64,000 bases of DNA from Streptomyces bluensis (GTDB taxonomy: Bacteria > Actinomycetota > Actinomycetes > Streptomycetales > Streptomycetaceae). The first letter of the stretch is position 1; every line of letters starts with the position of its first letter. The notes under the pieces are model-generated. The model searched no databases, had not been told where the DNA came from, and was given only the letters and a program-made list of their open reading frames with translations. The position numbers and the translations under genes were made by a program. The DNA lies in assembly GCF_014650715.1 (NCBI RefSeq), contig NZ_BMVM01000004.1, forward strand, positions 62,001 to 126,000, read 5' to 3'. Below, piece by piece: positions 44,292 through 56,881 of this stretch.

Positions 44292-45410
44292 ATGCACTCC
44301 GGCCAGAAGGCCATGACGGGCTTCGTCACCGTCATCCTCACTCTGCTCTTCCTCATCGTCGGACTCATGACGCGGTGGCCTTTGTGGGCGTGGCCCGTCT
44401 CCGTCTGCGTCCTCGGCGCCTACGTCGCCGCCTCGTTCGTGTATGCCCGTCGGCGAAGGCCGGTGATGCCGCCCGAACGGCAGCTCGAACCCGACCTGCC
44501 CATCGCACCGGTCGAGCGCTGGGAGTGCGTCGTGCGCGACGTCGCGCTGCCTTCGCTGTCGGACGACTACGACTTTCTGTTCTCCGCCACCATCCGCTGG
44601 CTTCCGCAGGATCCGCCCATGGACGCCTCGACCGTCAACTTGGGCGGGCTGGCAGTCGACGCGGTGCTGGAGCGGGCTCGCCGAGTCACGCAGCAGTCCT
44701 CACCGCGCCGCAGTTCCCTCGTCCAGCACCGGCTCAACGGGGAACTCGCGACCATGCTGCCCGATGCGAGCGGCAGGGTCGTCACCATGGCGGACAACGT
44801 GCGGTTGAAGCTGGAGGAAGCGGACCGCGAGCGCCTGGAAAAACTCGCCACGGTACGCAAGGACGAGGCTGTGTGGGAGCACGAGCGGAAGTGGGAGCAG
44901 AGCAAGCGCGCCTATCTCGGCGACGACGTGCTGAAGAGCCCGGGTAGCGCTGTGGTGTGGTGGCTCGCGAAAAACGACGAGCGGATCGACAAAACGGTGT
45001 CGGATATCGGGCTGCTGGCCGAGTTGGCGTCGGCTGCGCACGACCAACCGGTTCCATCGGACTTCCATCGTTTCATCCCGGGACTCGCTGCGGAGCCGGC
45101 ACCGGATGCCATGTGGGAGCCGGACCCCGAGCCCGCCCGGGCGGAACCGCGCACGGCCGACGATGACGTCGACCGGCTGCTGGATTGCCTCGGTATCTCG
45201 GAAGACGACCCCCAGTCGCTGCTCTTCCTCAAGCGGGTTGCGGACGATGCCGAAGCCGCGGGGCAGTTCGCCATGGCCGAGGCGATTCGGCGCCGACTCG
45301 CCCTCTTCTCGCAGGGCCGAAGCATGCCGGACGAGTCGTACGACCCCGAGCCCCCGTATGGAGAGGCTCCCCCGGACGACGCTCCGGGCCGGGACAACCG
45401 CGGTTTCTGA
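44292..45410 (+). CDS. Two-TM membrane protein with possible SPFH-like domain
   Basis: The 372-residue protein starts with two hydrophobic helices (about 9-27 and 31-48) followed by RRRR, which places the rest in the cytoplasm. The middle (about 70-230) has the feel of a band-7/SPFH domain: LVQHRLNGELATMLPDASGRVVTMADNVRLKL, then a charged helix EADRERLEKLATVRKDEAVWEHERKWEQSKRAYLG (each in parts). The tail is acidic and Pro-rich. I do not recognise a named family. It lies 20 bases after the P-loop-like gene with its own GGGAG site, so it is the last gene of the island operon. Confidence 0.75.
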   Translation: MHSGQKAMTGFVTVILTLLFLIVGLMTRWPLWAWPVSVCVLGAYVAASFVYARRRRPVMPPERQLEPDLPIAPVERWECVVRDVALPSLSDDYDFLFSATIRWLPQDPPMDASTVNLGGLAVDAVLERARRVTQQSSPRRSSLVQHRLNGELATMLPDASGRVVTMADNVRLKLEEADRERLEKLATVRKDEAVWEHERKWEQSKRAYLGDDVLKSPGSAVVWWLAKNDERIDKTVSDIGLLAELASAAHDQPVPSDFHRFIPGLAAEPAPDAMWEPDPEPARAEPRTADDDVDRLLDCLGISEDDPQSLLFLKRVADDAEAAGQFAMAEAIRRRLALFSQGRSMPDESYDPEPPYGEAPPDDAPGRDNRGF

Positions 45411-45429
45411 CCCGCTCCGTGGAACGCCC

Positions 45430-45466
45430 GTGGGCCCGGCTCTCGGACACTGAGAGCCGGACCCAC
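45430..45466. terminator. Bidirectional terminator between the island and metK
   Basis: GTGGGCCCGGCTCTC (45430-45444) pairs with GAGAGCCGGACCCAC (45452-45466) with one mismatch and a 7-base loop, between convergent stops at 45410 and 45486. Confidence 0.8.
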
Positions 45467-45485
45467 GACAACAGAACCGGATGCG

Positions 45486-46709
45486 CTACAGCCCCACGGC
45501 CTCCCGCAACGCCTCCACCCGGTCCGTCCGCTCCCACGTGAAGTCGGGCAGCTCGCGGCCGAAGTGACCGTACGCCGCGGTCTGGGCGTAGATCGGGCGC
45601 AGCAGGTCGAGGTCGCGGATGATCGCGGCCGGGCGGAGGTCGAAGACCTTGGCGATGGCGGTCTCGATCTTCTCGGCGTCGACCTTGGCCGTGCCGAAGG
45701 TCTCGATGAAGAGGCCCACCGGCTCGGCCTTGCCGATGGCGTAGGCGACCTGGACCTCGCAGCGGGAAGCCAGACCCGCGGCGACCACGTTCTTCGCGAC
45801 CCAGCGCATCGCGTACGCCGCCGAACGGTCGACCTTGGACGGGTCCTTGCCGGAGAAGGCGCCACCGCCGTGGCGGGCCATGCCGCCGTACGTGTCGATG
45901 ATGATCTTGCGGCCGGTCAGGCCGGCGTCACCCATCGGGCCGCCGATCTCGAACCGGCCGGTCGGGTTGACCAGAAGGCGGTAGCCCTCGGTGTCCAGCT
46001 TGATGCCCTCGTCCAGCAGTGCCTTCAGCTCCGGCTCGACCACGAACTCCCGGATGTCGGGCGCCAGGAGCGAGTCCAGGTCGATGTCCGAGGCGTGCTG
46101 CGAGGAGACCACCACCGTGTCGAGACGGACGGCCTTGTCGCCGTCGTACTCGATGGTGACCTGGGTCTTGCCGTCGGGGCGCAGGTAGGGGATCGTGCCG
46201 TTCTTGCGGACCTCGGAGAGGCGCTTCGACAGGCGGTGCGCCAGGAAGATCGGCAGCGGCATGAGCGTGGGCGTCTCGTCCGTCGCGTAGCCGAACATCA
46301 GGCCCTGGTCGCCGGCGCCCTGCCGGTCCAGCTCGTCCACTTCGCCACCCGCGACGGCCCCCTCGACCCGGGACTCGTACGCCGTGTCCACGCCCTGCGC
46401 GATGTCCGGGGACTGGGAGCCGATGGAGACCGAGACACCACAGGACGCGCCGTCGAAACCCTTCTTCGACGAGTCGTAGCCGATTTCGAGGATCTTCTCG
46501 CGGACCAGCTGGGCGATCGGCGCGTACGTCTTGGTCGTGACCTCGCCGGCCACGTGCACCAGACCGGTGGTGATCAGCGTCTCGACCGCGACCCGGGAGG
46601 TCGGGTCCTCGCGCAGAAGCGCGTCGAGAATCGTGTCGCTGATCTGGTCAGCGATCTTGTCGGGGTGGCCCTCGGTGACAGACTCCGAGGTGAACAGGCG
46701 ACGGGACAC
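45486..46709 (-). CDS. metK: S-adenosylmethionine synthetase
   Basis: MetK makes SAM from methionine and ATP. The 407-residue protein starts [16 protein letters not shown] and carries [12 protein letters not shown], the phosphate-binding [19 protein letters not shown] and [18 protein letters not shown]. The start is a GTG with AGGGAG at four bases; the 23 codons upstream are low-complexity. It is the right flank of the accessory island. I saw no SAM riboswitch in the 240 bases upstream. Confidence 0.97.
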   Translation of the reverse strand: MSRRLFTSESVTEGHPDKIADQISDTILDALLREDPTSRVAVETLITTGLVHVAGEVTTKTYAPIAQLVREKILEIGYDSSKKGFDGASCGVSVSIGSQSPDIAQGVDTAYESRVEGAVAGGEVDELDRQGAGDQGLMFGYATDETPTLMPLPIFLAHRLSKRLSEVRKNGTIPYLRPDGKTQVTIEYDGDKAVRLDTVVVSSQHASDIDLDSLLAPDIREFVVEPELKALLDEGIKLDTEGYRLLVNPTGRFEIGGPMGDAGLTGRKIIIDTYGGMARHGGGAFSGKDPSKVDRSAAYAMRWVAKNVVAAGLASRCEVQVAYAIGKAEPVGLFIETFGTAKVDAEKIETAIAKVFDLRPAAIIRDLDLLRPIYAQTAAYGHFGRELPDFTWERTDRVEALREAVGL

Positions 46710-46948
46710 AACGCTCCCTGGGGTTGCAGCGGCTGCTGACTGATCATTGGCGGACGGGACGGGGGCTGCGCCCGGCATCGTCCGAGAACAGTTTATCGGT
46801 TGAGCACAACCGCAGACCTACCCGTCTCGCCTCTTGGGAGTGCTGTGACCTGCGGCACCTGCATTCTGCCCACAGGGGATCGGTGTTCGCCAGGGGCGCC
46901 ACGCGCCAATGTGCGGTGTTCGAGGGAACCTTGGGGCGCACGAAACCT

Positions 46949-48151
46949 TCAGTTGAGACGGGTCACCACAAGGTCCCACACCTTCTCGGCCAGCGCTTCC
47001 TTCGGTCCGGGCGGCACCGGGGTCTCACTGCCGTCGGCTCCGAGTATCACGGCCTCGTTCTCCTCTGAGCCGAACGTCTTGCGCTCGCCCACCTCGTTCA
47101 CTACGAGGAGGTCGCACGCCTTGCGCTTGAGTTTGGTGCGTCCATTGGCGAGGACGTCGTCCGTCTCGGCCGCGAAGCCGACGATCACCTGGCCGGGCCG
47201 GGGGCGGTCGGCAGATATCTCCGCGAGGATGTCCGGATTGCGGACCAGGACGATGGGGTCGGGCTCCTGGCCGTCCTTCTTCTTGATCTTCCCCTGTGCG
47301 TACGCCGCAGGGCGGAAGTCCGCCACCGCGGCCGCCATCACCACGGCGTCCGCGTCCGAGGCTGCCTTGAGGACCGCTTCGCGCAACTGGACCGCGGTCC
47401 CGACCTGCACGACGTCCACTCCCGCCGGGTCGGGCAGCCCGGTGTTCGCGGCGATCAGCGTGACCCTGGCGCCCCGGGCGGCGGCCGTACGCGCCAGGGC
47501 GTACCCCTGCTTGCCGGAGGAGCGGTTGCCGAGGAAGCGGACGGGGTCGAGGGGCTCACGGGTGCCTCCGGCGCTGACGACCACATGGCGGCCGGCCAGG
47601 TCGGGCTCGGCCACCCCACGCGCGAGCACCCTGCGACAGACCTCGAAGATCTCGGCGGGCTCGGGCAGCCGCCCCTTGCCGGTGTCGACGCCGGTCAGCC
47701 GGCCCACGGCGGGCTCGATCACCACGGCGCCCCGGCGGCGCAGCGTCGCCACGTTCTCCCGGGTGGCCGGATGCTCCCACATCTCCGTGTGCATGGCGGG
47801 GGCGAAGACGACCGGGCAGCGGGCGGTGAGCAGCGTGTTCGTCAGCAGGTCGTCGGCCAGACCGTGGGCCGCCCTCGCGAGCGTGTCCGCGGTGGCCGGG
47901 GCCACGACCACGAGGTCGGCCTGCTGGCCGATGCGGACGTGCGGGACCTCGTGGACGTCGTCCCAGACCTCGGTCGAGACGGGGTGGCCGGAGAGAGCCG
48001 ACCAGGTGGCGGCGCCGACGAAGTGCAGCGCGGACGCGGTGGGGACGACCCGCACGTCGTGCCCGGACTCGGTCAGCCGGCGCAGCAGCTCGCACGCCTT
48101 GTAGGCGGCGATGCCACCGCTGACCCCCAGAACGACCTTCGGCTTGCCCAC
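46949..48151 (-). CDS. coaBC: Bifunctional phosphopantothenoylcysteine decarboxylase / phosphopantothenate-cysteine ligase
   Basis: The 400-residue fusion performs two steps of coenzyme A synthesis. The N-terminal flavoprotein CoaC half (about 1-185) has VVLGVSGGIAAYKACEL, VVAPATADTLA and PAMHTEMWEHPA. The C-terminal CoaB ligase half (about 190-400) has VVSAGGTREPLDPVRFLGNRSSGK and MAAAVADFRP. The GTG at 48151 follows GGGGAGG; a GTG five codons earlier is an alternative. It lies downstream of rpoZ on the same strand, separated by a strong terminator. Confidence 0.96.
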   Translation of the reverse strand: MGKPKVVLGVSGGIAAYKACELLRRLTESGHDVRVVPTASALHFVGAATWSALSGHPVSTEVWDDVHEVPHVRIGQQADLVVVAPATADTLARAAHGLADDLLTNTLLTARCPVVFAPAMHTEMWEHPATRENVATLRRRGAVVIEPAVGRLTGVDTGKGRLPEPAEIFEVCRRVLARGVAEPDLAGRHVVVSAGGTREPLDPVRFLGNRSSGKQGYALARTAAARGARVTLIAANTGLPDPAGVDVVQVGTAVQLREAVLKAASDADAVVMAAAVADFRPAAYAQGKIKKKDGQEPDPIVLVRNPDILAEISADRPRPGQVIVGFAAETDDVLANGRTKLKRKACDLLVVNEVGERKTFGSEENEAVILGADGSETPVPPGPKEALAEKVWDLVVTRLN

Positions 48152-48260
48152 CGGGCCTCCCCACACTCGTCACGTGCACGCCGCGGCACTTCGGCGTACG
48201 ACTGGCGTACCACTCAATGCTGCGCCATTGCGGGGGACGGCCCCCGCACTCCCGAGCAGA

Positions 48261-48295
48261 CCACAGGCCCGGCAGTCGCGCTGCCGGGCCTGTGG
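48261..48295 (-). terminator. Strong hairpin terminator after rpoZ
   Basis: A perfect 15-bp stem (CCACAGGCCCGGCAG at 48261-48275 with CTGCCGGGCCTGTGG at 48281-48295) with a 5-base loop lies 25 bases after the rpoZ stop. Confidence 0.85.
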
Positions 48296-48320
48296 AAAAG
48301 TCAGCCGCAGGCTGAAAATA

Positions 48321-48593
48321 CTACTGCGCCGGGCCCTCAACGGCCTCGGACGTCAGCAGACCCGCATTGATCTCGCGCAGAGCGATCGAGAGCGGCTTCT
48401 CGTGGACGTGCGTGTCGACGAGCGGACCGACGTACTCAAGAAGGCCCTCGCCGAGCTGCGAGTAGTACGCGTTGATCTGACGAGCACGCTTGGCCGCGTA
48501 GATCACGAGGCTGTACTTCGAGTCGGTGGCCTCAAGGAGCTCGTCGATCGGCGGGTTGATGATGCCCTCGGGCGCGGTGATGGAAGAGGACAC
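48321..48593 (-). CDS. rpoZ: RNA polymerase omega subunit
   Basis: The 90-residue omega subunit helps assemble RNA polymerase by wrapping the beta-prime C-terminus. The conserved part is [33 protein letters not shown]. The remaining residues, including [14 protein letters not shown], are typical for actinobacteria. It follows gmk on the same strand (38 bases), the common gmk-rpoZ-coaBC arrangement, and is followed by a strong terminator. Confidence 0.97.
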   Translation of the reverse strand: MSSSITAPEGIINPPIDELLEATDSKYSLVIYAAKRARQINAYYSQLGEGLLEYVGPLVDTHVHEKPLSIALREINAGLLTSEAVEGPAQ

Positions 48594-48631
48594 GCTCTAC
48601 CTTCCGAAAGGGGGGATGAGATCGAAAACGA

Positions 48632-49189
48632 TCACACTACGTCCATCAAGGCTAGCAGCTCACGCGCCACATCCTCGACGGAGGTGTTGACCAGGGTGAT
48701 GTCGAACTCCGACTCGGCCGCGAGTTCGACCTTGGCCGCGTCGAGGCGGCGCTCGATGACCTCGGGCGGCTCGGTACCCCGCCCGGTGAGTCTGCGCACG
48801 AGCTCCTCCCAGGAGGGAGGGGCCAGGAACACCAGCTGAGCCTCGGCCATGGACTCACGGACCTGCCGGGCGCCCTGGAGGTCGATCTCCAGGAGCACCG
48901 GCTCACCCGCCTCAAGCCGTTCGAGCACCGCGCGACGCGGGGTGCCGTAGCGGTTACCGGCGAACTCGGCCCACTCCAGCAGCTCGCCGTTGGCGATCAG
49001 CTTGTCCATCTCGTCGTCGGTGACGAAGAAGTACTGGACTCCGTGCTTCTCGCCGGGGCGGGGCTTGCGAGTCGTCGCCGACACCGAGAGCCAGACCTCG
49101 GGATATTCCTTGCGCATATGGGCGACGACCGTGCTCTTGCCGACCCCGGAGGGGCCGGAGAGCACGGTCAGCCGCGGACGTTCACTCAT
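48632..49189 (-). CDS. gmk: Guanylate kinase
   Basis: Gmk phosphorylates GMP to GDP. The 185-residue enzyme has the P-loop [14 protein letters not shown] (residues 9-22) and the GMP-binding [37 protein letters not shown] and the lid/[13 protein letters not shown] region follow. It lies 36 bases downstream of sIHF on the same strand and upstream of rpoZ. Confidence 0.97.
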   Translation of the reverse strand: MSERPRLTVLSGPSGVGKSTVVAHMRKEYPEVWLSVSATTRKPRPGEKHGVQYFFVTDDEMDKLIANGELLEWAEFAGNRYGTPRRAVLERLEAGEPVLLEIDLQGARQVRESMAEAQLVFLAPPSWEELVRRLTGRGTEPPEVIERRLDAAKVELAAESEFDITLVNTSVEDVARELLALMDVV

Positions 49190-49225
49190 GCAGCGATTAT
49201 TCCAGCAATCCCGGATACCCAGGAC

Positions 49226-49549
49226 TCAGGAGCCGGTGCTGCCGAACTCGCGCTCCAGGGAGGCGATCTGGTTGGAACCGAGGCCACGCACACGGCGGCT
49301 CTCGGAGATCCCGAGTCGCTCCATGATCTGCTTGGCGCGGACCTTGCCCACGCCCGGCAGGGACTCAAGCAGGGCGGAGACCTTCATCTTGCCGATGACG
49401 TCGTTCTCCTGGCCCTGCTTGATGACCTCGTGGAGGGAGGCGCCGGAGTGCTTGAGTCGATTCTTGACCTCGGCCCGCTCCCGGCGAGCCGCGGCGGCCT
49501 TTTGAAGCGCGGCTGCGCGCTGTTCAGGGGTAAGGGGCGGAAGAGCCAC
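49226..49549 (-). CDS. sIHF: Streptomyces integration host factor sIHF (mIHF family)
   Basis: The 107-residue nucleoid protein starts MALPPLTPEQRAAALQKAAAARRERAEVK (in parts). It has the H2TH-type DNA-binding helices around LLESLPGVGKVRAKQIMERLGI and GLGSNQIASLEREFG. The length equals that of S. coelicolor sIHF (107). It condenses DNA and influences development and antibiotic production. The start is GTG at 49549; longer frames upstream are unrelated. The 300 bases upstream (49550-49849) hold its promoter region and no other gene I can support. Confidence 0.95.
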   Translation of the reverse strand: MALPPLTPEQRAAALQKAAAARRERAEVKNRLKHSGASLHEVIKQGQENDVIGKMKVSALLESLPGVGKVRAKQIMERLGISESRRVRGLGSNQIASLEREFGSTGS

Positions 49550-49849
49550 GCCTACGTCACCTCGGATGTCGAACTGTCGGATACGGACCGGTGAGGAACC
49601 TAGTCGCCCCACACCTGGGGAGCTACGAGCAACACGCTTGCCCGTTCTCCCCCACTGCCTTGAGGGCGTGGGAGGCGCCCCCACACGTCGGAGACTAGCG
49701 GTCAAGTCCGCCTGAGTCAGCGAGAACAGCGGAAAAGTCCTGGTCAGCCTCCCTGGAGTCGGACATAACGGGCTTATTGCCCCGGATTTGAGAATGTATT
49801 CAGACTCAGGGTGAGACCCGGGCCGTCCGTGAGGCACTCATCGGAGGAC

Positions 49850-50704
49850 TCAGGCCGCCGCCACGGCGGCACCGATCTCCGCCGCGAAACGCTCGGCGGA
49901 CCCGCGGAGCGCCGCGACATCAGGCCCGTGACGCAGGACACCCCTGCTGACGTTCGGGACGACCTGCCGCACGGCCGCTCCGAAGGTGCCCGGGAGGTCC
50001 GCCGGAGTCGCTCCCTGCGCGCCGATCCCGGGTGCCAGGAGCGGACCGTTGATCTCCAAGTCGTACGACGACAGGTCACCGAGCGTGGCCCCGACGACCG
50101 CGCCGAAGGACCCCATGGGCGCCTCTCCGGCGTTCTCGGCGGCGAGGTGCGCCAGCATGGCCGCTCCGACGTTCCGGGCGCCGGTGTCCCCGGTGTGGAC
50201 GGCGTGCTGGACCTCGCGTCCCTCCGGGTTGGAGGTCAGCGCCAGCACGAACAGGCCCGCCCCGCTCTCGCGCGCCAGCTCCACAGCCGGCTTCAGCGCC
50301 CCGTAGCCGAGGTACGGCGACACGGTCAGGGCGTCCGAGAACAGCGGCGCGCCCTTGCTCAGGAAAGCCTCCGCGTACGCGGCCATGGTCGAGCCGATGT
50401 CGCCGCGCTTGGCGTCCATGACGACCAGGGCGCCCGCGGCCCGCGCCTCCTCCACCGACTTCTCCAGTACGGCGACACCGCGCGACCCGAAGCGCTCGAA
50501 GAACGCGCTCTGCGGCTTCAGCACGGCCACCCGGTCGGCCAGCGCCTCCACCACGGTGCGGCTGAACCGCTCAAGCCCGGCGACGTCGTCGTTCAGGCCC
50601 CAGCTTGTGAGGAGGGACGCGTGCGGGTCGATGCCGACGCACAGCGGGCCGCGCTCGTCCATGGCGCGCCGCAGCCGGGAGCCGAAGGGTTCCGGACCGC
50701 TCAT
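49850..50704 (-). CDS. pyrF: Orotidine 5'-phosphate decarboxylase (group 2)
   Basis: PyrF catalyses the last step to UMP. The 284-residue protein is the long group 2 form with LCVGIDPHASLL, FKPQSAFFERFG-like sequence (VLKPQSAFFE) and the catalytic MDAKRGDIGSTM (Asp-Lys). It ends with VVPNVSRGVLRHGPD. Its ATG overlaps the pyrD stop by four bases, so the two are translationally coupled. It is the last gene of the pyr cluster. Confidence 0.96.
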   Translation of the reverse strand: MSGPEPFGSRLRRAMDERGPLCVGIDPHASLLTSWGLNDDVAGLERFSRTVVEALADRVAVLKPQSAFFERFGSRGVAVLEKSVEEARAAGALVVMDAKRGDIGSTMAAYAEAFLSKGAPLFSDALTVSPYLGYGALKPAVELARESGAGLFVLALTSNPEGREVQHAVHTGDTGARNVGAAMLAHLAAENAGEAPMGSFGAVVGATLGDLSSYDLEINGPLLAPGIGAQGATPADLPGTFGAAVRQVVPNVSRGVLRHGPDVAALRGSAERFAAEIGAAVAAA

Positions 50705-51816
50705 GCCGTCTTCCCTGCCTTCCGGGTGTCCGCGCCGACCGCGTCGGCGAGGGTGGCGTACGGGCTGCTGCGGAGGCGCGCGGCGAGGCCCTTGTGGACA
50801 GCACGGCTCCAGAACGGGCCCTCGTAGATGAAGGCGCTGTAGCCCTGTACCAGGGTGGCGCCGGCCAGGATGCGCTGCCAGGCGTCCTCGGCGTTCTCGA
50901 TGCCACCGACGCCCACCAGGGTGATCCGGTCGCCCACGCGCGCGTAGAGGCGGCGCAGCACCTCCAGGGAGCGCGCTTTCAGAGGGGTGCCCGAGAGCCC
51001 GCCGGTCTCCTTCACGAGAGAGGGGTCGGACGTCAGACCGAGTCCCTCGCGCGCGATGGTCGTGTTCGTGGCGATGATGCCGTCCAGGCCCAGTTCCACG
51101 GCGAGGTCGGCGACCGCGTCGATGTCCTCGTCCGCGAGGTCGGGGGCGATCTTCACCAGCAGCGGGACCCGGCGGTCGGTGACCGTACGGTCGGCGGCCT
51201 CGCGGACGGCGCTCAGAAGGGGGCGCAGCGCCTGAGTGGCCTGGAGGTTGCGCAGTCCGGGCGTGTTGGGCGAGGAGACGTTCACCACCAGGTAGTCGGC
51301 GTACGGAGCCAGCCGCTCGGCAGACTTCACGTAGTCCCCTACGGCCTCGGCCTCCGGCACGACTTTGGTCTTGCCGATGTTGACACCCACGACGGTCCTG
51401 AAAACGGTCTCGCGGGACGCAAGCCGGGCGGCCACCGCCAGTGAGCCCTCGTTGTTGAAGCCCATGCGATTGATCAGCGCGCGGTCCTTCACCAGCCGGA
51501 ACAGCCGCTGCTTCGGATTGCCGGGTTGAGGCTCCCCTGTCACCGTGCCGATCTCGACGTGGTCGAAGCCGAGCATCGCCATGCCGTCGACGGCCACCGC
51601 GTTCTTGTCGAAGCCGGCAGCAAGCCCGAAGGGGCCGTGCATACGAAGCCCGAAGGCCTCCGTCCGCAGCTCCCGGTAGCGGGGCGCGAGGGCGGCGGCG
51701 ACGAACGTGCGCAGCACGGGGATGCGGACGGCAAGGCGGATCCAGCGGACGGCCAGGTGGTGCGCCTGCTCCGGATCCATCCGTTGGAAGACCAGACGGA
51801 AGAACTTCTTGTACAT
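50701..51816 (-). CDS. pyrD: Dihydroorotate dehydrogenase (quinone), class 2
   Basis: The 371-residue enzyme oxidises dihydroorotate to orotate at the membrane, using quinone. Class 2 features are the N-terminal amphipathic helices ([20 protein letters not shown]) and a serine as catalytic base in [28 protein letters not shown] and INRMGFNN are also present. It lies downstream of carB with a strong hairpin between, and its own AAGGAC ribosome-binding site follows the hairpin. Confidence 0.96.
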   Translation of the reverse strand: MYKKFFRLVFQRMDPEQAHHLAVRWIRLAVRIPVLRTFVAAALAPRYRELRTEAFGLRMHGPFGLAAGFDKNAVAVDGMAMLGFDHVEIGTVTGEPQPGNPKQRLFRLVKDRALINRMGFNNEGSLAVAARLASRETVFRTVVGVNIGKTKVVPEAEAVGDYVKSAERLAPYADYLVVNVSSPNTPGLRNLQATQALRPLLSAVREAADRTVTDRRVPLLVKIAPDLADEDIDAVADLAVELGLDGIIATNTTIAREGLGLTSDPSLVKETGGLSGTPLKARSLEVLRRLYARVGDRITLVGVGGIENAEDAWQRILAGATLVQGYSAFIYEGPFWSRAVHKGLAARLRSSPYATLADAVGADTRKAGKTA

Positions 51817-51833
51817 GTAGGTGTCCTTGTGAA

Positions 51834-51863
51834 GAGGGGGACACCGTTTCCGGTGTCCCCCTC
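51834..51863 (-). terminator. Strong hairpin between carB and pyrD
   Basis: A perfect 13-bp stem (GAGGGGGACACCG at 51834-51846 with CGGTGTCCCCCTC at 51851-51863) with a GAAA loop on the RNA strand lies just after the carB stop (51872) and ends 17 bases before the pyrD ATG. It could terminate, attenuate or stabilise the upstream message end. Confidence 0.75.
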
Positions 51864-51871
51864 CTGGGCTG

Positions 51872-55172
<3,301 letters not shown>

Positions 55173-55180
<8 letters not shown>

Positions 55181-56315
55181 GCTGGCCCTCCATCAGGGAT
55201 ACGAAGCGGTCGAACAGGTAGGCGGCGTCGTGCGGGCCGGCTGCCGCTTCGGGGTGGTACTGGACGCTGAAGGCCGGGCGGTCGAGGAGCCGCAGCCCCT
55301 CCACCACGTCGTCGTTGAGGCAGACGTGGGAGACCTCGGCGCGGCCGTAGGGGGTCTCGGAGACCTGGTCGAGCGGGGCGTCGACGGCGAAGCCGTGGTT
55401 GTGCGCGGTGACCTCGACCTTGCCGGTCGTACGGTCCTGCACCGGCTGGTTGATGCCGCGGTGGCCGTACTTCAGCTTGTACGTGCCGAAGCCGAGCGCG
55501 CGTCCCAGGATCTGGTTGCCGAAGCAGATGCCGAACAGTGGCGTGCCGCGCTCCAGGACCGCCCGCATCACGGAGACCGGGTGGTCGGCGGTGGCCGGGT
55601 CGCCGGGGCCGTTGGAGAAGAACACGCCGTCCGGGTTCACGGCGTACACGTCCTCGACGGTCGCCGTCGCCGGGAGCACATGCACCTCGATGCCGCGCTC
55701 GGCCATGCGGTGCGGGGTCATCCCCTTGATGCCGAGGTCGACGGCGGCGACGGTGAACTTCTTCTCACCGATCGCCGGGACGACGTACGTCTCCTTCGTC
55801 GCGACCTCCGCCGAGAGGTCGGCGCCCTTCATCTCGGGGGCCTGGCGCACCTCGGCGAGCATGGTGCCCTCGTCGGGCAGCGTGCTGCCGGAGAAGATGC
55901 CGACGCGCATGGCGCCGCGCTCGCGCAGGTGACGGGTCAGGGCACGCGTGTCGACACCGCTGATGCCGACGACGCCCTGGTTCCGGAGCTCCTCGTCCAG
56001 CGAGCGCCGCGAGCGCCAGTTGGACGGCACGCGCGCGGGGTCGCGTACGACGTAACCCGAGACCCAGATCTGCTTCGACTCCGGGTCCTCGTCGTTGACG
56101 CCGGTGTTGCCCACGTGCGGGGCGGTCATGACGACGATCTGGCGGTGGTACGACGGGTCGGTGAGGGTCTCCTGGTAGCCGGTCATGCCCGTGGAGAACA
56201 CGGCCTCGCCGAAGGTCGCCCCCACGGCCCCGTAGGCGCGGCCGCGGAAGATCCGGCCGTCCTCCAGGACGAGTACGGCGGGAACCCTGGTGGTTCCCCG
56301 GGTGGAGGTCGTCAT
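55173..56315 (-). CDS. carA: Carbamoyl phosphate synthase, small (glutaminase) subunit
   Basis: The 380-residue subunit hydrolyses glutamine and passes ammonia to CarB. The class I amidotransferase domain is C-terminal, with the nucleophile Cys in [16 protein letters not shown] and the His-Glu pair in VQYHPEA. The N-terminal CarA domain shows [20 protein letters not shown]. The start is the ATG at 56315, which overlaps the stop of the membrane protein upstream by four bases. Confidence 0.97.
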
Positions 56316-56881
56316 CGTTCGGCGCCTTCCGTGGTGCTGGTCTTGGTCATGGAGGTGAGGGCTTCGAGCCACTCGTTGTGCTCGGCGGCCCGGTCGGAGC
56401 GGAAGCCCGAGTCGATCAGCCGGTCGCCGTGCTCCCAGGTGACGACGAGCAGTCCGCCCTCGGTGAGGACCTTGCCGGCGATGCCCTTGTCGAGCCGGGC
56501 CTCGCGCAGCGCGGCGGCCGGCACGAAGAAGTCGGTCGCTCCGGGGCGTACGACGTCCAGTCCCGCGTCCGTCAGGGTGAGCTCGGCCCGGCTTCGGGTG
56601 CCCAGGCCGTGCGCCACGATGCGGTCAAGCCACTGCCCGGCGGTGGTGGAGCCGTGATAGCGCCCGCTCATCGTCAGCGTGGCCTCGCCCGGGTCGTCCG
56701 GTGCCGTGGGCAGCTCGGGCAGGTCGCCCTGGAGCGTGCCGCGCCACTTCCACCCCTCGCGCATCAGCCAGTAGACGAGTGAGACGAAGAGGGCGAGGCC
56801 GACCAGCCAGCCGATGCGGGCGGCCCAGTCGGTCACTTCGGCCGACTTCTGTTCAGCGGCGATCGAGATGAGTGGTGTCAC
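56312..56881 (-). CDS. Single-TM PH-like domain protein in the pyr cluster
   Basis: The 189-residue protein has one hydrophobic helix (about residues 22-41, [18 protein letters not shown]). The cytoplasmic part ([20 protein letters not shown]; beta-rich [41 protein letters not shown]) looks PH-like. Function unknown. It is locked into the operon by four-base overlaps with pyrC (GTGA) and carA (ATGA). That suggests a role tied to pyrimidine synthesis or at least coordinated expression. Confidence 0.8.
   Translation of the reverse strand: MTPLISIAAEQKSAEVTDWAARIGWLVGLALFVSLVYWLMREGWKWRGTLQGDLPELPTAPDDPGEATLTMSGRYHGSTTAGQWLDRIVAHGLGTRSRAELTLTDAGLDVVRPGATDFFVPAAALREARLDKGIAGKVLTEGGLLVVTWEHGDRLIDSGFRSDRAAEHNEWLEALTSMTKTSTTEGAER

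Noticed and set aside
39862..45485. Integrase, tRNA or att repeats bounding the island
   Set aside because: No integrase, transposase, tRNA or long direct repeat was seen at either border, so no mobile-element boundaries are called even though the region looks accessory.
46710..46948. SAM riboswitch upstream of metK
   Set aside because: I looked for SAM-I and SAM-IV conserved blocks on the minus strand and found none; only a weak -10-like TAAACT is present.
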